Shown here one piece after another: positions 16,832 to 25,202 of a stretch of 64,000 bases of DNA. The position numbers and the translations under genes were made by a program. This stretch comes from Exiguobacterium sp018617385. GTDB lineage: Bacteria; Bacillota; Bacilli; Exiguobacteriales; Exiguobacteriaceae. The stretch spans positions 1,302,001-1,366,000 of the forward strand of contig NZ_JACSKA010000001.1 in the NCBI RefSeq assembly GCF_018617385.1, in the 5' to 3' direction. The stretch's first letter is position 1, and the number at the start of each line of letters is the position of its first letter. The notes below the pieces were generated by a model. It was not told the origin of the DNA. It saw only the letters and a program-made list of their open reading frames with translations, and made no database searches.

Positions 16832-17512
16832 TCACCCCTTACCGTCTTCCGATCGCTTGGAATGTAATGCCTCTCGAAACTGTCTAGATTCTTCATCACT
16901 CACCACTTCGTCTATATATCTCGATTTCCAATAAGGCGAAAGGTCCAACTCGTCCACACCGATTCGCTTGAACCAATCTAACACTGTCTCATTCGATTGA
17001 TGTCTTGAGGCAATCGGCAAGTCAAGATTGAACTGGATGAGCGCATTCCGAATCGCGTTATCGGTCCATAAAACCTCTTTGGATTCCACAAATCCATTCG
17101 CTTTAGCCGTACGCCCTCTTCGTTTTACGGCGTCACTCGAGAAATCAATGGTCGAGACGACACGCTTTCTTTTCCTGAGCACGCTGAGCGTCAAAATCAG
17201 GAGAACAATCAACCCCCCAATAAGGAACCATAACCAGTATGAATTTCCCGACTCGGTTACTGTCCCTCCTGTTTCGAACGTATAGTCTAAAAAGTCATTC
17301 TTCAAGAATTGAAAATCCTCATCATCTTTCAGACGAAACTTCCCTCCATGTTCATCACTGCTGGTTCCATCCTCTCCAGAAAAAAGAAGCACGATTCCAC
17401 CTTTTGTCGGGTCGTGAAACCATTCCCAAAACAGACGAGCCAAATAGATGAATCCAGTCACCAACATCAAACTACCTAACATGACCATCAATAGTCGGAT
17501 TGTATATCGCAT
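16832..17512 (-). CDS. Membrane protein with two helices, DUF4129-like C-terminus
   Basis: The 226-aa product has a membrane helix near residues 5-30 and another near 105-125 ('WLWFLIGGLIVLLILTLSVL'), with a soluble external loop between. The C-terminal cytoplasmic part ('NALIQFNLDLPIASRHQSNETVLDWFKRIG') resembles DUF4129. ATG 17512 is preferred over a GTG 15 bases upstream because GGAGGT precedes it by five bases. The role is unknown. Imperfect repeats (ATGTATGAT twice, 17533-17556) lie in the promoter area. Confidence 0.6.
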   Translation of the reverse strand: MRYTIRLLMVMLGSLMLVTGFIYLARLFWEWFHDPTKGGIVLLFSGEDGTSSDEHGGKFRLKDDEDFQFLKNDFLDYTFETGGTVTESGNSYWLWFLIGGLIVLLILTLSVLRKRKRVVSTIDFSSDAVKRRGRTAKANGFVESKEVLWTDNAIRNALIQFNLDLPIASRHQSNETVLDWFKRIGVDELDLSPYWKSRYIDEVVSDEESRQFREALHSKRSEDGKG

Positions 17513-17587
17513 CGTAACCTCCGTCACACATTATGTATGATCGTATCATGTATGATAAGAGATTGTCAGAAAAATCCAAACGAAAAG

Positions 17588-17606
17588 ACCGAGAACTCTC
17601 GGTCCA
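17588..17606 (-). terminator. Terminator after the small PH-domain gene
   Basis: On the minus strand GACCGAGA, a four-base loop and a complementary TCTCGGTC-type arm are followed by TTTT, just past the stop codon at 17612. Confidence 0.65.
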
Positions 17607-17611
17607 CTGTT

Positions 17612-17980
17612 TTACAAAATTGCTTCTGCGAGTAATCGGTCGAACTTACGCACATCCACTTTTTTATTCAGATTGATCTTAATCGTTCCGGCGCGCGTGA
17701 AAAGTTGGACTTCTGAGTTCAAGTCGAACATTCTTCCCGCATTTTCCGTCGAGTACATATTGATTGAGTCGTACGGAAGCGAGTACACCTCTATCTTCTT
17801 CCCTGTGAGTCCTTGCGCATCACGGACAATGAGACGTTTGTTCGTGAAGACGGCGACGTCACGTACCGTCTTGTAGGCAGCGACGGCCCGCTCCCCATCG
17901 ATGAAGGACTCCATGATATCACTCGGCACCTCACACTCTGAATAAAACGTCCACGACAAATCACCAATCGGGTTTCCCAT
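17612..17980 (-). CDS. Bacterial PH-domain protein (DUF1696 / bPH_1 type)
   Basis: The 122-aa soluble protein matches the short bPH_1 family in size and pattern: an N-terminal extension, then 'GERAVAAYKTVRDVAVFTNKRLIV', then 'KKIEVYSLPYDSINMYSTENAG'. These single-domain proteins form oligomeric rings; their ligand is not known. It is a single-gene unit with its own terminator and a GGAGG-type ribosome site before ATG 17980. Confidence 0.82.
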   Translation of the reverse strand: MGNPIGDLSWTFYSECEVPSDIMESFIDGERAVAAYKTVRDVAVFTNKRLIVRDAQGLTGKKIEVYSLPYDSINMYSTENAGRMFDLNSEVQLFTRAGTIKINLNKKVDVRKFDRLLAEAIL

Positions 17981-18099
17981 ATCGATTCCTCCCTCTATGA
18001 AATGAATGTACTATCCCCTATATTCCACAATTCTCGTTTGATTAGACCTTGAATGGGAAGATAGTGTATAGCAACTTGATTGTAGAGGAGGACGTCGTC

Positions 18100-19305
18100 A
18101 TGATCGCGCAACAAATCATCACATTGCTACTGATTGGCTATCTCATTTATTTGATTGATTCCAAACGAAATTACTTCCCTGTCCCGGTCATCTTGGTCTT
18201 GATTGGGATTGGTCTTTCATATATCGCCTTTTTTGATTCGGTATTCATTTCAAAAGATATGATCTTCGAGGTGTTCCTACCAGCACTTCTGTTTACATCG
18301 GCTTATCAGTTCAAATACAAAGATTTGAAAGACAATATCGGGATCATCACGATATTGAGTACGATTGGTCTTGTCTTGACCGCCATCCTGATGGGGTATG
18401 GCACGTTTTGGATCAGCGAGCTCTTCACCCCGCTCAGCCTGACCGCTTCTTTCTTATTGGCGTCCATCTTGATTCCGACCGATCCCGTTTCCGTGACGGC
18501 CATTTTAAAACGGAGTAAAGGGGAAAAACGGATTGCGGATGTCGTCGAAGGTGAATCGATGGTGAACGATGGGACGAGTGTCGTCATCTTCACGATCTTC
18601 CTCAGTATGTTCGCGACAGGAGAACAGTTCTCCACGCTCAGCTTTTTAACTGAATTTTTAATTGTGTCAGCCGGAGGAATCGGCATCGGCTTCATTTTTG
18701 GATTATTACTTAAAAAATTGATGATTGTCAGCTTTAAAAAGCATGAGCTCGTCATGTTGACGATTGTCATCGCATACGGGGCATTTTATCTCGCCGACGC
18801 GCTAGAAGTATCGGGTGTCCTTGCGACCGTCACAGCCGGCATGATGCTTTCTCATGAGCTCGGCATGAAAGAGGACTACGAATCGGTCCAGCGACACTTG
18901 AATGGATTTTGGGACATCGTCATTCCGATATTGCTCGCTCTCCTGTTCTTATTGATTGGAATCGAGGCGACCAGCTATTTGTCTGTATCGCTCTGGACGT
19001 TCGCTGTTCTTTTATTCCTACTTTCGCTTCTGACCCGGTTCATCGTCGTCGGCGGTCTTGTTTATACCGTTCCTGTATGGCGTAGAGAATTTAAAGACGA
19101 TTTGACAGCGACTTCGCTCCTTACTTGGTCCGGGATAAAAGGAACGATGTCGATTGCCCTCGTCCTCTGGCTAGAGGCAGAGAACATTAACGGCTCGAGC
19201 GAAATGATATCTCTTGCATTCACCGTCATGTTACTCTCTCTGATCTTACAAAGCATCGGTGTCTACCCATTAACGACCTATTTAACGAATAAACATGACG
19301 AGTGA
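18100..19305 (+). CDS. CPA1-family Na+(K+)/H+ antiporter
   Basis: The 401-aa membrane protein has about 12 helices and the CPA1 hallmarks: 'ASILIPTDPVSVTAILK' with the conserved ion-binding aspartate region, followed by 'EGESMVNDGTSVVIF'. The C-terminal tail is very short. It would exchange Na+ or K+ for H+ across the cytoplasmic membrane for pH and salt homeostasis. ATG 18100 is chosen because GAGGAGG precedes it by eight bases, although the frame stays open upstream. A terminator follows at 19309. Confidence 0.9.
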   Translation: MIAQQIITLLLIGYLIYLIDSKRNYFPVPVILVLIGIGLSYIAFFDSVFISKDMIFEVFLPALLFTSAYQFKYKDLKDNIGIITILSTIGLVLTAILMGYGTFWISELFTPLSLTASFLLASILIPTDPVSVTAILKRSKGEKRIADVVEGESMVNDGTSVVIFTIFLSMFATGEQFSTLSFLTEFLIVSAGGIGIGFIFGLLLKKLMIVSFKKHELVMLTIVIAYGAFYLADALEVSGVLATVTAGMMLSHELGMKEDYESVQRHLNGFWDIVIPILLALLFLLIGIEATSYLSVSLWTFAVLLFLLSLLTRFIVVGGLVYTVPVWRREFKDDLTATSLLTWSGIKGTMSIALVLWLEAENINGSSEMISLAFTVMLLSLILQSIGVYPLTTYLTNKHDE

Positions 19306-19308
19306 CGG

Positions 19309-19334
19309 AACCCTTCCTTAGAGAAGGGTTTTTT
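19309..19334 (+). terminator. Terminator of the antiporter gene
   Basis: AACCCTTC (19309-19316) pairs with GAAGGGTT (19323-19330) followed by six T residues. Confidence 0.9.
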
Positions 19335-19345
19335 ACATTCTGAAA

Positions 19346-19379
19346 TTGACATCGCCCACTTTTAGTGTAAAATTACACT
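19346..19379 (+). promoter_or_regulatory. Promoter and overlapping operator of the XRE-regulator operon
   Basis: TTGACA (19346-19351) and TAAAAT (19368-19373) with a 16-bp spacer form a good sigma-A promoter. The inverted repeat AGTGTAA-AA-TTACACT (19364-19379) covers the -10 box. This is the arrangement of an autoregulated operon, and the second gene encodes an HTH protein that could bind here. Confidence 0.65.
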
Positions 19380-19403
19380 TGTAATATACTAGGAGGTGAT
19401 TCG

Positions 19404-19700
19404 TTGGAAAACACTTCAACGCCATCCGCTGCCATCTCTACGGGGATTGTGACCGTCGTGCTTGCACTCATCGCTTCGTTTCTGACTCCATCGTTCTTGA
19501 AGGTTGGCATCATCTGGGATATCGTAGCGTTCTTAGTCATCGGGATTGCGACATTCAGTTTTACATACCATTATTATCAATCAAAACGATTGACCTACTG
19601 GCAATACATTTGCTGTTATATCATCATCTGCCTGCTCTTATTTATCGTGTTTCTCGGAATCTCGTGGATCTTGATTTTCATAAGCTCAGCGACGCTGTAA
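19404..19700 (+). CDS. Small membrane protein, first gene of XRE operon
   Basis: The 98-aa product starts with TTG at 19404, five bases after a perfect AGGAGGTG. It has three hydrophobic helices (about residues 10-33, 35-52 and 68-95) and no recognised domain. Small membrane proteins of this size are often paired with Cro/C1-type regulators in Bacilli. It is followed 25 bp later by the regulator gene. Confidence 0.7.
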   Translation: MENTSTPSAAISTGIVTVVLALIASFLTPSFLKVGIIWDIVAFLVIGIATFSFTYHYYQSKRLTYWQYICCYIIICLLLFIVFLGISWILIFISSATL

Positions 19701-19725
19701 GTCAGACAAACAAGAAGGAGCACTT

Positions 19726-20205
19726 ATGCAAAAATCCGAATTTATTGAACAAGTCTCTCGAAAAATGAAATTGATTCGTATCGAATCTCAGTATTCACAG
19801 GAAGAGATGGCGAACTTACTCGGTATTTCAAAAAAAACGCTCATCCAAATCGAGAAGGAGCGGAATGAAGCGAGTTGGTCGACGATTGTGACGCTATGCG
19901 CCTTGTTTAACGAAAGTGAGATTCTCATACACTTGATCGGTGACGACCCCGTCGAATTCGTCAAACTGATTGCGACCGAGAACACTTATGAGCCGAAAGA
20001 AAAAACACTCGGCGGACGCGTCTTTTGGCACGCAATCGAAGAAGGACCATACTTCACTCTTCAACAAAATATCATCAGCGGACATTATCGTATCATCGAC
20101 CTCGATCATGTGAGGTGGTACAGCACGTTTGATGCAGAAGATGCCGAACAGGTAAGGTCGAAGTTGGAACATCAGCGTGAGGTTTCAGATGATACGAAAG
20201 CATAA
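19726..20205 (+). CDS. XRE-family transcriptional regulator with a C-terminal sensor-like domain
   Basis: The 159-aa protein has a Cro/C1-type HTH at about residues 14-68 ('YSQEEMANLLGISKKTLIQIEKER'). The C-terminal 90 residues, with 'GGRVFWHAIEEGPYFTLQQN', are of unknown fold and could sense a ligand. It likely binds the palindrome at 19364-19379 and controls its own operon. A typical AGAAGGAG site precedes ATG 19726. The next small gene overlaps its end by 17 bp. Confidence 0.85.
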   Translation: MQKSEFIEQVSRKMKLIRIESQYSQEEMANLLGISKKTLIQIEKERNEASWSTIVTLCALFNESEILIHLIGDDPVEFVKLIATENTYEPKEKTLGGRVFWHAIEEGPYFTLQQNIISGHYRIIDLDHVRWYSTFDAEDAEQVRSKLEHQREVSDDTKA

Positions 20206-20473
20206 AGATTTGGTGATGGCTTTCAGTCTAATCGTCATAACAATCGTCTACTTTTGGCAGATGCCAAACATCGCGTATGACTACATTTGGTTAGTTGGCA
20301 CAATCATTTTACTCGTCCTCTCGTCGATTTTTACCACACGCTTGATTCAATCATACGTTCCACTTACTTTGATGAAATTCGTCCTAATGATTGTGATTTC
20401 TTTCCTTGTACTTTGTTGCTTGTTGATCATTTTATTTTATGTTGTGGCTCTTTACCAGATGAATCATCTATAA
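20189..20473 (+). CDS. Small three-helix membrane protein
   Basis: The 94-aa product has three hydrophobic helices and few charges. ATG 20189 is chosen because GTGAGG precedes it by seven bases; the frame overlaps the end of the regulator gene by 17 bp, so translation is coupled. Function unknown. It belongs to the operon starting at 19404. Confidence 0.6.
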   Translation: MIRKHKDLVMAFSLIVITIVYFWQMPNIAYDYIWLVGTIILLVLSSIFTTRLIQSYVPLTLMKFVLMIVISFLVLCCLLIILFYVVALYQMNHL

Positions 20474-20491
20474 CGAATTGGAGGTTTTCAC

Positions 20492-20896
20492 ATGCGATTT
20501 TATGTCGGTTCAAGTTTTGCGAATATCGAAGAAGTACGGTTCATCCGTGATCAGCTGATTGCGATCGGTCACACGCATACGTATGACTGGACACAAAACG
20601 AACGCGCCGCTTCAATTGATGCGTTACGCTCGATTGGCGAAGAAGAGGTTTCTGGAATTCAAACAGCGGACTTCGTTGTCATCCTGTTGCCTGGAGGCAA
20701 AGGCGCACACGTCGAACTCGGGATTGCACTCGGGACGAACAAACCCGTTTTCCTTTACGATTTGGGTGATCAAATGATGAATATGGAGGAGACGAGCACG
20801 TTTTATCATGTGGATGCGGTACAACGCTGCGAGGGACCGTTCAACGCCCTCCCCCACCAAATCCAAGATCGATTGAAGCTCTCTAATCACGTTTGA
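20492..20896 (+). CDS. Nucleoside 2-deoxyribosyltransferase-like protein
   Basis: The 134-aa protein starts 'MRFYVGSSFANIEEVRFIRD' and carries 'GGKGAHVELGIALGTNKPVFLY', in which the glutamate of 'HVELG' matches the catalytic glutamate of the nucleoside deoxyribosyltransferase superfamily. Members cleave or transfer the N-glycosidic bond of (deoxy)nucleosides or nucleotides, or serve as sensors. The ribosome site GGAGG lies 10 bases before ATG 20492. The last 14 bases overlap the convergent AraC gene. Confidence 0.75.
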   Translation: MRFYVGSSFANIEEVRFIRDQLIAIGHTHTYDWTQNERAASIDALRSIGEEEVSGIQTADFVVILLPGGKGAHVELGIALGTNKPVFLYDLGDQMMNMEETSTFYHVDAVQRCEGPFNALPHQIQDRLKLSNHV

Positions 20897-21647
20897 GCTG
20901 ATGCCCCTTATTCTCACGGAATCGAGCCGGGGTGCAGCCTACCCATTCCGTGAAATGCTTGTTCAGTTGAGCCGAACTATTGAATCCGACTTCTTGGCTG
21001 ATTGCGAGTAACGTAAGATCCGAATAGCGAAGGAGCGACTTCGCATGAATCAGGCGTTGTCTCGTGATGTATTGATACGGCGTCTGACCGATTCGCTCTC
21101 GAAAGCTCCGTATGAACTGATATTTACTTTGATGGACGATTCGACTCAATTCTTCGATGCGAAGCTCTGTATGATAAGAATCATGAATGACACGCAAGAC
21201 AGGGGCGAACATGTCTTCATCCTCTAAAGAAGTGTGGAGGAGGTGACTTTGAATGAACGTCATGACTTCAACTGTTGAATCCATCCCTAAAAACCATCGA
21301 CTTGACCATTCCCCTAGCAACCTTCTTATCGACATGACCGCTACGGATGGAAACGTTGGATTCAATCTATTTTCAAATCTGCTCAAGAGACTTGCAGTAA
21401 ATCGAAAACTCACGTAAGTCGTTTCAATTGCATCAGCGAACAGTCGAAAGGACTGATTCGGTTGAACTACAATCGATTCGCTATCTTGAAGTCGATATTC
21501 GAACGCATCCACCTCAATCCCAATCTTTCCCTCCAATACGAGAACCCAGACGATGTCTTCTACGCTCTCTTCTCTCTCTGTCGTCCAATCCCCATTAGAG
21601 GAGACATAACGTATGGCAACGTCAGGCAGTGTCAGTAATTGTTCCAT
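20883..21647 (-). CDS. AraC-family transcriptional regulator
   Basis: The 254-aa protein has an N-terminal cupin-like effector part and a C-terminal double HTH of the AraC/XylS type ('RIEELSRIVHQSKYQFIRSFRERIGQ' and the ending 'CTPARFRENKG'). ATG 21647 follows TGGAGGGG at six bases, which is better than the in-frame start 45 bases upstream. It is divergent from an MFS pump and probably regulates it. The coding end overlaps the convergent upstream neighbour by 14 bp. Confidence 0.88.
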   Translation of the reverse strand: MEQLLTLPDVAIRYVSSNGDWTTEREESVEDIVWVLVLEGKIGIEVDAFEYRLQDSESIVVQPNQSFRLFADAIETTYVSFRFTASLLSRFENRLNPTFPSVAVMSIRRLLGEWSSRWFLGMDSTVEVMTFIQSHLLHTSLEDEDMFAPVLRVIHDSYHTELRIEELSRIVHQSKYQFIRSFRERIGQTPYQYITRQRLIHAKSLLRYSDLTLLAISQEVGFNSSAQLNKHFTEWVGCTPARFRENKGHQLKRD

Positions 21648-21716
21648 ATACCCCTCCAGATTATTGCGCAAAAATCGAGCAATATAGTGCACGATGAATC
21701 ACTTCAAATCACGCAT

Positions 21717-21731
21717 ACTGTTCATAACAGT
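21717..21731. promoter_or_regulatory. Palindrome between araC-type gene and MFS pump
   Basis: ACTGTT-CAT-AACAGT is a perfect 6-bp inverted repeat in the 127-bp divergent intergenic region. It is a candidate operator, although AraC proteins usually prefer direct repeats. Confidence 0.4.
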
Positions 21732-21774
21732 CAAGTGGCCACTTCGCTGACCTTATGAAAAGATGGTGATTCGC

Positions 21775-23013
21775 ATGTTTCAATCGCTTCATCCTAATCT
21801 AAAAACACGACTTGCCTTAAACTTCTTTCAAAAACTGACTCAAACCGCCATATTTCCCTTTATGACGATTTATTTCGTTCGCCAATTCGGTGCGACGGAT
21901 ACTGGACCGCTCATCATCCTGACGATGATTGCCTCATTCATCGCAAGCCTCTATGGTGGTCTTCTGTCCGATCGATATGGAAGAAAACGTGTGCTCTTCA
22001 TCGGAGAAATGCTACGATTCGTCTGTTATATCGGCATGGCAATCGTAGGTTCTCATATAATCGACAATGCCGTTTTATTATTTATCTTTTTCTTTTTCAG
22101 TAACCTTCTGAGTAGTGCCATCACACCTGCAAACGAGGCCATCTTGATTGATGATAGCCGAACCGAGCAGCGAAAATATTTGTATATACTCAGTTACTGG
22201 CTGATGAACGGGTCCATCGTCATCGGTAGCCTAATCGGCGGCTTCTTCTTCGAACAGTATCTCTTCTACTTGTTCGTATCGGCAGCCATTCTTTCATTCG
22301 GATGTGTCTTCCTGATTTCCTTCAAACTCGAAGACAACTATAACCCTTTACCGCGTAAAGGACAGAACCCCACTGGTGTATGGACAGGATACCAAACGGT
22401 CATGAGGAACCATCTCTTTTTAAAATACCTCGTCGCAGGGATTTTGACGTTGTCATTAGAGTTGCAGCTTACGCATTATCTCGCGATTCACTTTGCTGAA
22501 ACGTTACACGCTGTCCCGTTCTTTCATTTTTCACTAGATGGGACGAAGATTCTCGGACTGCTTCGAGCGGAGAATACGATTCTCGTGTTACTGCTCGGTC
22601 TTGTGTTGATGCGTTGGACCAAATCCATCTCTGAACATGCGTTACTTTACACGGGTGTCACACTGTTCAGTCTTGGATTCGCCATCTTACCGGTTTCCCA
22701 TGATTTTTCAATGTTAGTGCTCGCTACGGCTTGTTTCACGTTTGGAGAACTGCTATATGTCCCCATCCACCAAGCCATGCTAGCTCGACTCATCGAAGAC
22801 CACCTCCGCAGTCAATACTTGGCCGCGAACGGTTTCCGCTACCGAGGTGCGCTTCTCATCGGCGCAATCAGCGTCACGACTTATGATGTCGTGTCACCTA
22901 GTTGGATGGCCATCACTTATATTTGCTTTGGTATATTGGCAATCTTCTTCTATCGTTCAATCTTGAAAGAACTGGATAAGTGTCAACCTTCAGAAATGAA
23001 CCGAGCTTCCTAG
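21775..23013 (+). CDS. MFS transporter (drug-efflux type)
   Basis: The 412-aa protein has 12 predicted helices and the MFS motif A in loop 2-3 ('GGLLSDRYGRKRVLF'). The pattern is that of proton-driven multidrug efflux pumps such as MdtH/YttB. ATG 21775 is preferred because GGTGAT lies five bases upstream; another in-frame ATG at 21763 has no ribosome site. The divergent AraC-type regulator probably controls it. Substrate unknown. Confidence 0.85.
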   Translation: MFQSLHPNLKTRLALNFFQKLTQTAIFPFMTIYFVRQFGATDTGPLIILTMIASFIASLYGGLLSDRYGRKRVLFIGEMLRFVCYIGMAIVGSHIIDNAVLLFIFFFFSNLLSSAITPANEAILIDDSRTEQRKYLYILSYWLMNGSIVIGSLIGGFFFEQYLFYLFVSAAILSFGCVFLISFKLEDNYNPLPRKGQNPTGVWTGYQTVMRNHLFLKYLVAGILTLSLELQLTHYLAIHFAETLHAVPFFHFSLDGTKILGLLRAENTILVLLLGLVLMRWTKSISEHALLYTGVTLFSLGFAILPVSHDFSMLVLATACFTFGELLYVPIHQAMLARLIEDHLRSQYLAANGFRYRGALLIGAISVTTYDVVSPSWMAITYICFGILAIFFYRSILKELDKCQPSEMNRAS

Positions 23014-23068
23014 ATGACAACCATAATTTAGTACCTTGAAGAAGATATACATCTTTTTACCAAAAATG

Positions 23069-23098
23069 TTTCCAATATTTTTCACAATATGCTATCCT
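23069..23098 (+). promoter_or_regulatory. Promoter candidate of the T-box transcript
   Basis: TTTCCA (23069-23074) and TATCCT (23093-23098) are separated by 18 bp and lie just upstream of the T-box fold. The match to consensus is modest. Confidence 0.4.
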
Positions 23099-23110
23099 TT
23101 TAAAAATGAT

Positions 23111-23394
23111 CTGACAAACGCGATGAAGAGAGCAGTACATCAATGAATCTTTCGTAGAGAGCTCCGTCTGGTGAAAAGGAGTAAAGAACGTTGATCGAAA
23201 CAAGCCTCTGAGCAGCGCTATGGAACTCACCCGAGGGATGTGGCGACGGGAACTCCCGTTATAGAGTTGAGGTATAGTCCGATTCATTCGGCAGTACCGA
23301 ATAAGGTTCGTGCGGTGACGTGCGGACGAACAGGGGTGGCACCACGATGAGAATCTCGTCCCCAAGAATTCGTTCTTGGGGGTGGGATTTTTTT
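23111..23394 (+). promoter_or_regulatory. T-box leader (tRNA-sensing riboswitch) upstream of an MFS exporter
   Basis: The leader shows the stem I start with the AGTA motif (23134-23137), the GGTGAAAAGGAG element of the stem I tip, the specifier-loop region CGAAACAAG (23196-23204) before CCTCTGAG, and the T-box sequence AGGGGTGGCACCACG (23332-23346). A terminator hairpin (arms within 23353-23386) ends in seven T residues. Aligned by spacing to the glyQS leader, the specifier reads CAA (Gln). The T-box TGGC would pair with a tRNA whose discriminator base is G, which suits tRNA-Gln or tRNA-Asn. T-boxes switch transcription on when the cognate tRNA is uncharged. Confidence 0.9.
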
Positions 23395-23433
23395 GCGTTC
23401 CGAAAGTGATCAAAAATAGAAGGAGTGATTGAC

Positions 23434-24657
23434 TTGAATTCGTTTCGAAAAACCTCTGCGCTACTGCTCGTTAGTGTCGGAATCTCAAACCTTGGTGCCT
23501 GGATATACTTCATTGCGCTCAACTTGATTATCTTAGAGATGACTGGATCCCCTTTCGCCGTCTCGATTCTCTATATATTGGTCCCGCTCGCCTCGCTCGT
23601 CTCGAATCTTTGGTCAGGTAGCCTGATTGACCGGGTCGATACGAGACAACTGATGATGTTACTGGATGGTCTGCGTGCGTTCCTCGTATTCAGCTTAGGC
23701 TGGATTGATTCACTGTGGCTCATCTACGGGATCGTCTTTCTTCTAAATGTGATGAGCTCGTTATTCGAATCATCGAGTCTGGTCTACATGACGCAACTCG
23801 TACCAGCCTCGAACCGACAAAAGTTCAATGCGATGAAGAACTTTGTACAGTCATCCGGGTTTATTCTAGGTCCGACGATTGCAGGACTGCTCTTTCTAGT
23901 CGGGAGCCCAACATTTGCAATTTTCGTGAATGCGTTCGCACTCATCGTCTCGGTCGGTATACTGTCGCGCCTTCCGTCTCATCATCGAACAGAAGCGTCG
24001 ATTGAACCTTTCTCTGTAGGAATCATTATCGAGGATTGGAAAATGGTCGTACGATTTGCATCAAATGCCAAATATCTGACGCTCATTTATGCATTGTTCT
24101 GTGTCATGACCATCTTCATGTCTGGGCTCGATTCGTTGGAGGCGTCATTCGCAACCCAAGTTCTTCACTTGTCTGAGAGCCGATATGGGTTTCTCGTCAG
24201 TATCGCTGGGATTGGGATTATCTTTGGATCACTCATCAATTCAAGATGGAGTCACCGCTTGTCCTTATCGTTTTGTATTGGATTCGGGGCGATCATGACA
24301 CCAGTCGGCTATCTCCTATTCGCAAGCTCTTCTTCGTTCACGATGGCTTCCATCGGATTTTTTATTCTGACGTTTGCGCTTGCGTTCGCCAATACCGGAT
24401 TTTTGTCATTCTATCAACACCATGTCCCGGTCGAAATCATGGGTAGGTTCTCTGGCGCTATCAATGTGGCAGAGTCGCTACTCGTCATCCTACTCACATT
24501 TGGGATTGGACTCCTTGCCGAAATGGTTGGGATTCGTCCAGTCTATCTCGCATTCTCGATTATCTTCTTCCTTGTTGGTTGTTACACCATACATGTCATG
24601 CGCGACCGTTCGAAACGGGAGTATTTCAATCACAATCAAATCGAAGAAGTTTCTTAA
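23434..24657 (+). CDS. T-box-controlled MFS transporter (macrolide-efflux-like)
   Basis: The 407-aa protein has 12 helices and resembles the MefA-like/DHA3 group of MFS exporters, with 'SGSLIDRVDTRQLMMLLDG' as the loop 2-3 motif. TTG 23434 is chosen because AAGGAG precedes it by nine bases, while the GTG at 23425 overlaps that site. It lies alone behind a T-box leader, so it is made when a specific tRNA is uncharged. That suggests export of an amino acid analogue or of an antibiotic that inhibits an aminoacyl-tRNA synthetase, rather than general drug efflux. Confidence 0.85.
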   Translation: MNSFRKTSALLLVSVGISNLGAWIYFIALNLIILEMTGSPFAVSILYILVPLASLVSNLWSGSLIDRVDTRQLMMLLDGLRAFLVFSLGWIDSLWLIYGIVFLLNVMSSLFESSSLVYMTQLVPASNRQKFNAMKNFVQSSGFILGPTIAGLLFLVGSPTFAIFVNAFALIVSVGILSRLPSHHRTEASIEPFSVGIIIEDWKMVVRFASNAKYLTLIYALFCVMTIFMSGLDSLEASFATQVLHLSESRYGFLVSIAGIGIIFGSLINSRWSHRLSLSFCIGFGAIMTPVGYLLFASSSSFTMASIGFFILTFALAFANTGFLSFYQHHVPVEIMGRFSGAINVAESLLVILLTFGIGLLAEMVGIRPVYLAFSIIFFLVGCYTIHVMRDRSKREYFNHNQIEEVS

Positions 24658-24724
24658 GTCATGAGCCGGCCGTTTTTATGCGACCGACTTGTTCGATTCG
24701 ATGAATCGCTTCGATGATTTTTCA

Positions 24725-25111
24725 TCATACACTCCACCGTTTAATCAGCTCAAGATCCTCTGGAAATGCAAGTTCCAATCGCTCTATTTCATGAATCGAC
24801 CACCAATTGACTTCATCAATGTCCGAGTCGATAGTTGCGGTCGCCATCCGCTCGTCACACGTTGCCAAAAAATAGTGCGTTTCGACTTGATAACTTGAGA
24901 TGATGGCTCGTTTGATATGTAATCTTTGATTAATCGAAATGCGATAGCCCGTTTCTTCGAACACTTCACGCTGGCAACATTGTTCCGGCGTTTCTCCTTC
25001 TTCTAAACCGCCTGATGGTAAACTCCATTGTTGTACGTCACGATTCTTTACGAACAGGACTTTCTTTTCTTCGTTCATACATAAAGCAGCTGATCCAATC
25101 CACTGTTTCAT
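24725..25111 (-). CDS. NUDIX hydrolase
   Basis: The 128-aa protein contains a complete Nudix box, starting 'GGLEEGETPEQ' and ending 'REVFEETGY', with the metal-binding glutamates in place. NUDIX enzymes hydrolyse nucleoside diphosphate derivatives such as damaged dNTPs, ADP-ribose or nucleotide sugars. The substrate is not evident. Single-gene unit; an AAGGAG-like site precedes ATG 25111. Confidence 0.9.
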   Translation of the reverse strand: MKQWIGSAALCMNEEKKVLFVKNRDVQQWSLPSGGLEEGETPEQCCQREVFEETGYRISINQRLHIKRAIISSYQVETHYFLATCDERMATATIDSDIDEVNWWSIHEIERLELAFPEDLELIKRWSV

Positions 25112-25141
25112 AGTCTTAATACTCCTTTTTCATTTTTCTGC

Positions 25142-25172
25142 TTGCAGGTGACGTTACGTCACCCGATATGAT
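25142..25172 (+). promoter_or_regulatory. MerR-type promoter with a 19-bp spacer and perfect operator
   Basis: TTGCAG (25142-25147) and TATGAT (25167-25172) are 19 bp apart, the stretched spacing typical of MerR-activated promoters. The spacer holds the perfect inverted repeat GGTGACGT-T-ACGTCACC (25147-25163). The MerR-type regulator encoded at 25910-26635 is the obvious candidate to bind and untwist this promoter when it detects its ligand. Confidence 0.8.
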
Positions 25173-25202
25173 GAGGCTACAACCACATAAGGAGGAAATA
25201 CG

